Shown in pieces: positions 56,164-64,000 of a stretch of 64,000 nt of DNA. The notes beneath the pieces are model-generated. The model ran no database searches. It was given only the letters and a program-made list of their open reading frames with translations, and was not told the origin of the DNA. The stretch comes from Platerodrilus igneus (Eukaryota; Arthropoda; Insecta; Coleoptera; Lycidae): contig JARFIW010000588.1 of the NCBI GenBank assembly GCA_036346225.1, positions 7,879,501-7,943,500 on the forward strand. Direction: 5' to 3'. The number at the start of each line of letters is the position of its first letter. Within the stretch, counting starts at the first letter, position 1. The position numbers and the translations under genes are program-made.

Positions 56164-58166
56164 TTAACTAGTGATCATCTTCACTTTGTGCCCGTGATTA
56201 ATAATTAACAGGTTGAGTGTGGTAGTGGTGTGGCATACTTCATCTGTAACAGAGAGTGTACAAGAGGTAATACTAGCTGTTGCCAGTTTATGGTTCACAG
56301 GATTAGAAACGTTAGAGGTAGAGTAAACCTCAGCAAAATAATCTGCAAACAAATTCACAATTTCAAAAGAGTTAGTGCCTGATCTATTATTATATTCCAT
56401 ATAATTTGGTATTAGATTACAATGTTTTTGGTTTTTTATATAGTTTCAGAAAGATTTAGGTTTATGCTGAAATTCATATCCCAGATTCATAAGGTAGGTA
56501 TTATGACAATCCATCGATTTTAATTAGCATTTTTCTCTTAGATTTGCAAATAGCAAATAGTCAAGCCAAGAGCCAGAATGCTTATACCTTTTGTGAGCTA
56601 GTTTCTTAGTATGAACAAGTCTTTTTAAGTCATTACTAAACCATTTTGGATAAGTATGAATTTATTCTTTTTCTTAGGAATATAGCTATTCATCGCAACA
56701 TGCAAACTATTGTATAACTGTTGGGTAGAGTCATTAACATCTTTAGCTATAATATTATCCCAATTGAAAGAAGATAAAAAATCATTCATTCCAATATAAT
56801 TCCCTATTTTAAAATTATAATTACAATATTCATATTGTAGAGGTTCCAATTGTACGTTCCGTTACTGTTAAATGTAATGCTGGGTGGTGAACATCCACCG
56901 GAACCAATAATTCATCAGATTCTATAACATTAAGATGACTTTGATTGGAAATTACTAAATCTAATATAATTCGATTAGAATTTAATATATTATTAGTTTG
57001 AAAGATATTTAGGAAAGCTACTGTTTCCTCTAAGCACCTAGCATTTAGTGAATTATAACCAAGTAATTTAACCCCCATTTCATCATTGGACCAAGCTGCA
57101 TTAGGAGGGTTAAAATCACCACATAAAACAATTGTAGCTCCCAAATGCAAATTAGATATTAGTATTAGTTCTTCACAGAAGTCTTCATATACATTTAATG
57201 GAGAATTAGATGGAATATATACTGCCCCAAAAAATTTTTTTTGTTAAAATCTATAAAATAATAGTATATTACATTACTAGCGTGGAAAGTGACCCATTTA
57301 ACACGAGTGGAAGAGTATTGTCGCACGAGGCGTCAGCCGAGTGCGTCTATTCTACGAGTGTGAAGTGTCACTTTCCACGCGAGTACTGTACACTATTTTT
57401 CCGACGACCACCACTAAAAACAATTACGAAATAGTTATTTTTATGCTTATTTGCAATAAATGTGTATGCAATAATGCAAGACAGACAGACACCTATAAAA
57501 TTTATTTGACGTTTTGAATGTTGAAAATTCGAACACCTACTTTGTTTTTATAAAATCCGCGAATCTGTTGCTTTTAGCGTATGCATTCTCAATTTTTATT
57601 GAAGTAATCATTTCTATTACAAACTAATGTGAGTAATTACATCTTTAAGTAAAACGGAAACTGTCAGTATCGATTTAACTATGGGTATTTTAAACTGTTA
57701 TTAGCCAAAACGAAACGAATGAATGCAAAAAGGTAGAAACCGGTAGTCGTTTGGGTTGCCTAGGTAACTAGCATACTAACATCAGCCATATCACTCTAGA
57801 GTTGAAAAGTATTTCAACACTAGAGTGATATGTACTTTCGCACTCTAGAGTGATATACTTTACTTTCTACATAAATAAGTAGTGTGTAATCTGTTGTTTT
57901 CACAAGTGGTCGTCGGAAAATAACATTTCAATGTGTTTGCGTACTGTAGTTATTTGCTTAGCTGGTAAAATGCCATTAATAGCAATCAAAACACCTCCCC
58001 CTCGATTAAATGCACTAGTTATACTGGAACGATCACATCTGTACACATTATAACCCACTAATCCCAGCTCATTCGTATAGAATTTATCAGTTAACCAAGT
58101 TTCCACTAATATGATAACATCAAATTTATTAGTCAACACAAGATTGGAACATTTTAAAGATGTCAA
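56164..58166 (-). pseudogene. LINE ORF2 endonuclease domain, interrupted
   Basis: 58166-57900 reads KFDVIILVETWLTDKFY and RGGGVLIAI, the start of an apurinic-type endonuclease with its catalytic Glu. After the insertion, 57215-56830 reads VYIPSNSPLNVYEDF, IVLCGDFNPPNAAW, NRIILDLVISN and VDVHHPALHL. 56849-56625 and 56400-56164 are linker pieces (FADYFAEVYSTSNV) that lead to RT in intact elements. RT itself is absent. Confidence 0.82.
57232..57925. mobile_element. Non-coding insertion with nested inverted repeats, in LINE endonuclease
   Basis: The endonuclease frame breaks at 57925 and resumes at about 57230. Inside, GCGTGGAAAGTGAC (57280-57293) and GTCACTTTCCACGC (57367-57380) form 14-bp perfect arms that extend imperfectly to about 34 bp. 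TTTTCCGACGACCAC near 57396 recurs inverted near 57907. Three ACTCTAGAGTGATA-type words lie at 57790-57855. No ORF. Best read as one or two non-autonomous elements. Confidence 0.65.
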
Positions 58167-58299
58167 CTTTGTTCTAAGACCTCTGACATTTTGATAATAA
58201 ACAGAAATTGAAAATGGTGGATCTACATGTTTTTTGGTATTTGTTTCGAATTAAAATAGTTGGGATACCTTTAATGTGTTTAAAATAAATGTTTGATTC

Positions 58300-58956
58300 T
58301 CACTTGGATTTTCTTATAGTCAGTTCCTCTTTAATTTTCTTAAAATATTCTATCTGCATGGGAGTTCTATCAGGTGAGATCTTAAATTTTAGATTCTTAT
58401 TACGAATATTACTATGTATGATTGAGTTTGCATCTAAGGTAGAATTCATAATAACTTTGAGTGGACGATTAATAGATTCCTTTTTTCCAATGCGAATGAT
58501 TTTATTAATAGTAGTATCAGCATTGCAAAGTTTCTGAAATATATTCTGTACCAAGTTCCTATCATGAGCAAGTCTTTTTTCCACTTCAACTTCTTGAGAT
58601 TCTGGTAAATCATATATCATAATATTTCTAGACCTAGATTGCCTTTCGGAAACCTCTTGAATTATCAATTCGTTACAATTAGTATTACTGTTTAATTTCA
58701 CCTCCTTGAGTAATGCAACTTCCCTCTGCAATTCGTCAATTAGTTTGATAAGCTTAGGAACGTGTAGTAATCCTTGTTCACATTCAGGGCAGAAAAATTT
58801 TAACACCCTGGTTCCTTTTAATTCAATACACTTGATTTCAGAAGCACACACTCCTGCACAAGTATAATGAATGGATCTTCTGCAGCCATCACAATTAAGG
58901 GTTCTAGCATCATTAGTTCCAGTAGAAACTTTAGATTTACAAGAGAGACAAATCAT
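58300..58956 (-). CDS. LINE ORF1: PHD-type zinc finger protein
   Basis: A 218-codon open frame, ATG at 58956. Residues 1-60 have spaced Cys/His pairs of a PHD finger (CLSCKSKV, CDGCRRSIHYTC, FFCPEC). A short coiled-coil candidate follows (LIKLIDELQREVALLKEVK), then a region starting RSRNIMIYDLPESQ, typical of the LINE ORF1 RNA-binding part. It acts as the nucleic-acid chaperone of the LINE particle in relatives. Intact here, in a LINE whose RT has been lost. Confidence 0.82.
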   Translation of the reverse strand: MICLSCKSKVSTGTNDARTLNCDGCRRSIHYTCAGVCASEIKCIELKGTRVLKFFCPECEQGLLHVPKLIKLIDELQREVALLKEVKLNSNTNCNELIIQEVSERQSRSRNIMIYDLPESQEVEVEKRLAHDRNLVQNIFQKLCNADTTINKIIRIGKKESINRPLKVIMNSTLDANSIIHSNIRNKNLKFKISPDRTPMQIEYFKKIKEELTIRKSK

Positions 58957-58984
58957 AATATTTACTTTTGGTTACAGATAAATA

Positions 58985-60109
58985 TAAATTATTGTTGACG
59001 ATCCTAGCTTCTTGGCTAGAATTAATTTCAATGTACCTTTTTATACTATAAGAAGTACAAATACTTTTTATATCACACATCTTGCTCATAGCAATTACCA
59101 CGTAATTTCTCCGTTATATAGAATGTGTATGGCATATAACTTGGTTCAAAACGAGTGTAACAATTTTTAATATTAGCTATAATGACTTAAAAACTAAATT
59201 ATTACAAATTTTACAGCAAGTTTTGAATTTAATAACATTCTTGTTAATATGTACTTTGTAATAGGGTTAACACGGTTTCCTAACACAACAAAAACAAACA
59301 CACCGTTAGCCGCAGGAGTAACCGTATTTTACCACGACTAGACTCTGGTCGGTGTGGGGGAGCGGGAATTTGTACCAAGATACAAATAACCTAAGGCCGA
59401 CACGGTGAACAAAAGTCTTGGAGAGCGCCACCTAAATCGGAACTGTACGCCTCCCGCGAAATCAATCTAGGAAATTTCTCACGCAATCTGTAGATGCTTA
59501 ACGGACATAAAACTCGACAACAAGAAAATACAAGTAACATATAATCGTTTACTTACACAGTTATGGTTTCTAATATTCATAGGGTTGAACATAAACATCA
59601 ATTTTACATCATAACAAAGCTTAAATGCAGGCGATTCGATTAATGAAACCAACGTACTTTTCAATATGTACCTTACACTTATTAGAAATTAAATGGCTGC
59701 AGTATATTTTCATTAGGTTCACTTTGTATAAATTTAAAATCAGTCGAACGCTGCTCGCGGTGGTACCAACGCTTGTGCGTACGATTATGCAGATAAAAAT
59801 ACCTATCAAACGAATGTGTACAATAATTCGTTGGTTAAATTAATTCCGACGCACAACTGTTATAAAAATGATATTAAAATAAATTACAATATCAGTTATA
59901 ATGTGAGATGGCTCTATAATGTTATCTGCAGGTAGAAAGCCAGCATGGATACCAGATTAGCGGCACGGCACGTACAATCAAAATATAATATGGAAAGATC
60001 TTACCAGAACAAGTCCTGAGAGCAGATATCGTATCTTGCAGGTACGCCTGAGTTTGTTTCAATAAAATACGTACATAATGTACCAGACTGAAATACCAAG
60101 CACTACAAG
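58985..60109. other. No gene recognised
   Basis: A modest G+C-richer patch at 59330-59470 has no ORF. Short opposing frames at 59479-59843 lack motifs. Confidence 0.5.
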
Positions 60110-60180
60110 ACTGCAAACTACAAAGCTGTAAAACTGCAACCTGTAAACTGCAAACTACAGCTGTAAAACTGCAACCCTAA
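60110..60180. repeat. Short tandem duplication
   Basis: ACTGCAAACTACA(AA)GCTG then TAAAACTGCAACC occurs twice in a row with period about 36 bp. Confidence 0.75.
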
Positions 60181-60191
60181 AATGTTATAAT

Positions 60192-60803
60192 TCAGAATAG
60201 AACAAATAATCGCGACTCATATTGAAGTGATAAGGATTGGTTTATGCACGTTTTCAACATACACGAATTAAAACTTGAATTTATGAACGAAACTTGATAA
60301 ATTACAATAAAGAAATAAACCATAGGTGTCATATTTGGGAACGAAGTACGTATACAAATTGGGAAACGCGTTATGTAAAATTGAACCGTAACAGGGTATA
60401 AGTAAACAAACCTGTTAAGTACGAAATTAATAAAAAAGTTATTTACAGAATTCCTAACTTGCCGAAACCACACGAGGGTATCATTCACAAATAACTCTGC
60501 AGTGGCCTTATACAAATCGTCTTCAGTTACTCTACGTGACTGTGCTAAGTTTTCGATTCGTTCCAGGAATGAATAAAGTTGTTTAGGATCTCCAGAAAAC
60601 TTGACAATAGGTAAAGATGTTGCTACGTAAGTGATTGTGTTAAGTGGCACACTCTTAAGAGGAGAGGATATATTGACAGATTCATCTGACCCAGTTGGCT
60701 TATACTTCACCTTATCCAACAATTCTGCCTCAAGAATAAGGACCGTCGCTAATGTCTCCTTCATAAATTCAACTGCTTTTTCTGAAATTGAGGATGTTCC
60801 CAC
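60192..60803 (-). pseudogene. Retrotransposon gag fragment
   Basis: Minus frame with LPIVKFSGDPKQLYSFLERI then ENLAQSRRVTEDDLYKATAE and LFVNDTLVWFRQVRNSV. The Pxf.G...f..fl...e pattern followed by a helical region resembles the capsid part of Ty3/gypsy-like Gag. After about residue 115 the similarity ends and the frame reads into unrelated sequence, so it is truncated. No pol was found beside it. Confidence 0.65.
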
Positions 60804-61200
60804 GTTGGTGAAGTTGCGTAAAAAGATAGAAGAAGCTGCTCAATCAAAACAAACAGTGTAGCTACTTCGTCAAAAAACAACTTTTGCATAAATGTGTTGC
60901 ATGTTTTGCCATTTTCCATAGCCAGAGAAATTGCTATCAAATATCAAACCTTCATTTGAAGTAGAAGTTTCTTCATTAAAATTTTCGATTTTAATATTTA
61001 TTAATCCAGCATTACTAGGTTATTGAAATATTTATATATGTACATGTCCAATGTGACCAATGTTGATTGCCGTATGTATTTTTTTCAACATTGAAATTCT
61101 GATAACTGTTGGCGTATTTTACGAGCTAATGAACTGTATCGACGACGAATGTGTTAATTGAACATGACAAAGCATTGTAAGTACGAAAATTAAAACTTAC

Positions 61201-61219
61201 CAGTGCTTGCGATCGCCAT
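61201..61219 (-). other. Possible first coding exon end of a minus-strand gene
   Basis: On the minus strand ATGGCGATCGCAAGCACTG is followed exactly by GTAAGTTTTAA, a good donor. Residues would be MAIAST plus one base. No further exon was identified, so this rests on the splice-like context alone. Confidence 0.25.
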
Positions 61220-61365
61220 GTTAACCAAAATGAGGTTGACGAGCAACTAACTTCTTATCAGTCTTCTAAATGAAGAGTGGGAATAACGAAGATAACCGAA
61301 AATAATGCCCATAAGGTCGCGAAACTCAAAATAACTAAAAATTACTTAAACAACAACTTTAGAAA

Positions 61366-62010
61366 CTATTGTTGAGAGGCCATCAATTATGCAAATATTT
61401 ACATTTGCATTATCAAAAATAAGCTGATAGAATACTTCTTCAGTCGTTGAAATTAGTGGGTGTTGCAAAGCCCATATCTTGAGCAAAGCTGCTTTGTCAT
61501 ACAAGGAACATAAAATCAAAGCAAAGAGTACATTTATGAGGTGTTTGAAACCATACCTCTGATTAATAAACGATACAAGACCGACTTGCAGCCCAGATAA
61601 AAAGGACTTGGGTCTTGCTGCTGCAATGATAGCGTTCGCGTGTACATTTTTTCTCTAATTATTTAGTTCTACTTTGTTTGTTTTTCATTATGATGAAAGT
61701 TCTCAGATTGTGGATATTTATTGGATTTCATACGTTTTGAATCGTATATCTTCAATAATGATTTCTACTGCTGCTTTCATTATTCTCAAGCATCCTCTTT
61801 CTAATTTTTTTTTGTTCAAAATACCATGCTTTATATAAGTTTTTGCCTATGTCCTCTGAAACAAATAATAGGCTTTGTTTTCGTAACTGAGTTTATGGTA
61901 ATTTCTTCTTTGTATTTTTCTATCAGTTTCGTTGTTATTGTTTTTATAGTGGGTAAGTCACCTTCATATACTTCAAACAAGTCTTCTAACGAAAATTGGC
62001 ATTCTTTACT
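61366..62010 (-). pseudogene. Remnant of a second multicopy insect gene, function unknown
   Basis: On the minus strand 62010-61846 reads CQFSLEDLFEVYEGDLPTIK, then LIEKYKEEITINSV. 61640-61366 reads NAIIAAARPKSFLSGLQVGL, then INQRYGFKHLINVLFAL and FYQLIFDNANVNICIIDGLS. The FDNADxN...LDG pattern is shared by long uncharacterised proteins found in many copies in insects and probably mobile-element linked; this is from memory. The middle is degraded. Confidence 0.5.
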
Positions 62011-62019
62011 GTGATTCTA

Positions 62020-64000
62020 AAAAATTGTATGCGTAAGTCATTGCATCTGATGTTTTTGTTCGTTCGGACCTACCATGCTTGTCTACTTTGCATTTTGTAA
62101 AAATTATTTATACAATTTCGATGGACCTGGCTTCTACAGCAACCAGGTCAAAAGTTATAAGACGCAAGATGACTTAGTTGCTCCATTTGTCCTTTCTTTC
62201 CTCAGCATATCCCGAAACGATATCTTTCATCATCAGAGTAACATGTTACACTACACATACTTTCTAACCAGCTTTTTTACACTCTTTTTTTTTAATTCTT
62301 CGGTGGCGTTTTAGGCACAGAACAAACAGCTTTTCCTAAAATCAAAACCGATGTCTCTTTTTCAACTACATACCACAGCTAATTTTTGGCTTAATTTTGA
62401 TAATGCTTCTGCAGATCTATCTCTTGTGTACACTTTACGACATGATTGGTGTACTGAATTTTAAATGTTTTAAAAGAAAATCTTTACCCTTGCACCTTTT
62501 AAGGCTGAAGGATGTAATGCTAATTTTTACTACATAATGTGCTACAATTAATAATATAAAATATATTCAGATTTACACGGGATCAAATTCCTCGGGCATT
62601 TTTTATCTTTCAAATTTTAAAGCTAGCACTTACCAAGTGGTTATCCTAATCCCCACGTGTCTTTAATCTCGGGGTGGTGTCCAGATGTACCCTCGTTTGA
62701 TCGGCGGTAGCTCTCCTATCGACAGTATTTTGTATAACGGTAGAGGAAGTCAATGTCCGGACTTACGTGAGAAGCAAAAACTTCGTCAATCAATATAAGA
62801 TTTAATATGTTAAATTGTAAGTTATTGGCTTAAGGTAGCAGTATAATAAAACCAATCACAGTGAAATCTACTTAAACTCACCCTAACCAGTTCATTACCA
62901 ATATAATATGAATTGCCGCTGCATTGAATCCTGGACATAGGACGTATACCCACAAGTTGTTCTATGGAAGTTAACTGAAAATACAGATTTGTCTCTCGTA
63001 TTCTGGAAAATTCCCTGTGCGGGGTTTTAAAATCTGAACCTAAATAATACAATAAAAGATAAAGTTTTTTTAAAAAAGCGCAACAACCGCCTTAAAGCTT
63101 CAAAAAGAAAATCTCTTCGTACGAGAGCACATTAACGTCGCACCGACCGCACAAATTTAGTCAGGAGCTTGAAACTCACATACTTATAGCTAACATTTAA
63201 GTTCACTATAAATCTAAATACAAAAGTTATTTTCACTTTCACATACGAATATACAAATTTATATTAACATCTTTGAAGATATTCTCTAAAGCTAAACAAA
63301 TTTTTGCTGGCTTTTAACAGAGTAAGATAAAATATGATGCAGCAGCAAAAACTAGCACGTGCTACTGCATTTATGATACATAATTTTCTTAATCCAGCCC
63401 TATCAAAGACAATGAATTTAAGTTACCTTTTTACCTTGCAATAACAAGTCCTACCTTTGGTCATAAATACCAAAGGTTTGGAACAATAAATAGATAAACT
63501 GGTTTTTTGTTTAAGCTAAAGGCAAAATAATGATGGCTGCTCAGAGATAGTCGCAGAGAGAAAGATAAATACCTAATCATCTATGGGTTCGGAAAAAGAT
63601 AATTAACCAGTTACGATCATATATTAATTAGATAAAATAAAATTCCTAAGATAACTTTGAAGAAAAAGATAAACACTAAAAATTTACGATTTAACCTAAT
63701 AATTAAGATAAAATAATGTATTATGAAACAAATTTTTAAAAAAGAACGTAAAATCTAATTTTGGTTTGGAGGTCTTAAACTTATCAAGGCACACCGGCCA
63801 ACCTATAAATATAATAACAAAAAGGGGACTCTCGAGGGAGTAAAGTGATCGCTTAGGAACTTGAAATGGGGTTTTTACTCATACCTTTCAAAAGGAGACA
63901 TTCCGCGAAGCGGCACTTGTTCATACAAACAACATAAGGGACCAGAGAAAAAGGGGAATGCAATCCCTGCTCCAAATCTTCCACCTCCCTCTTTTATCTT
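62020..64000. other. No gene recognised
   Basis: About 2 kb without a supportable feature. Small frames at 62075-62314 and 62822-63052 have no recognisable motif. A CACTTACC donor-like word (minus strand) lies near 62628. Confidence 0.5.

Larger units (their letters stand above)
56164..58956 (-). mobile_element. CR1-like LINE, 3'-truncated and carrying an insertion
   Basis: Minus-strand order ORF1 (58956-58300), endonuclease start (58166-57900), inserted repeat (57232-57925), endonuclease end and linker (57215-56164). RT is missing; the element stops next to the foldback repeat. Losing the 3' end is opposite to the usual LINE 5' truncation, so it was probably cut by a later event. Confidence 0.8.

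Overview
The window is an A+T-rich stretch of an arthropod genome, most likely an insect. The mobile elements point that way: a Penelope-like element, mariner/Tc1-like transposons with CAGGGTG ends, BEL/Pao, Ty3/gypsy, RTE-type and CR1/Jockey-type LINEs. So do host exons with canonical GT/AG splice sites. There is no CRISPR array, rRNA gene or tRNA gene.

The one host gene I can name is on the + strand: the 3' part of an ERMP1/FXNA-like ER metallopeptidase. Two exons lie at 8459-8664 and 8714-8832. A terminal exon follows about 26 kb downstream at 35151-35494, after an intron filled with mobile elements. A second, intact copy of this terminal exon lies at 54982-55325. It belongs to a duplicated segment (copy 1 about 25756-35720, copy 2 about 42820-55580). 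After the duplication each copy received different insertions, so each is the empty-site control for the other.

Layout. 1-2956: end of a Ty3/gypsy pol gene and its probable 3' LTR, with a mariner-like (DD41D-type) element inserted in a (TA)n tract. 3708-7777: a mariner-like element with 430-bp inverted repeats, its transposase split by a 1.9-kb solo LTR. 8459-8832: ERMP1 exons. 9834-16533: a chain of (TA)n tracts hosting a nearly complete Penelope-like element and two solo LTRs in opposite orientation. 16823-20200: RTE-type LINE remains. 21987-22922: solo LTR. 22977-23418: back-to-back Penelope fragments. 25756-35720: duplication copy 1, holding a 1.9-kb solo LTR and a 5.9-kb long-TIR transposon. 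That transposon itself contains a LINE and a fragment of a nitrobindin-like host gene. 35870-38994: minus-strand remnants of a repeated insect gene and of BEL pol. 42820-55580: duplication copy 2, holding a 10.6-kb transposon with long inverted repeats, which contains another broken Tc1/mariner transposase, two solo LTRs and a broken DDE transposase. 55997-58956: a foldback repeat and a CR1-like LINE. 60192-62010: a gag fragment and another multicopy-gene remnant. The rest shows nothing I can support.

The most unusual signal is an architecture shared by four solo LTRs (4715-6589, 12936-14554, 14588-16494, 25885-27786). One end of each carries about three tandem modules, each with a sequence matching or resembling a lysine-tRNA primer-binding site followed by a copy of the LTR terminal heptamer. 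In the 4715-6589 copy one module matches the 3' end of tRNA-Lys(UUU) including CCA and another matches tRNA-Lys(CUU) including CCA. Target duplications show that these modules lie inside the integrated LTR.
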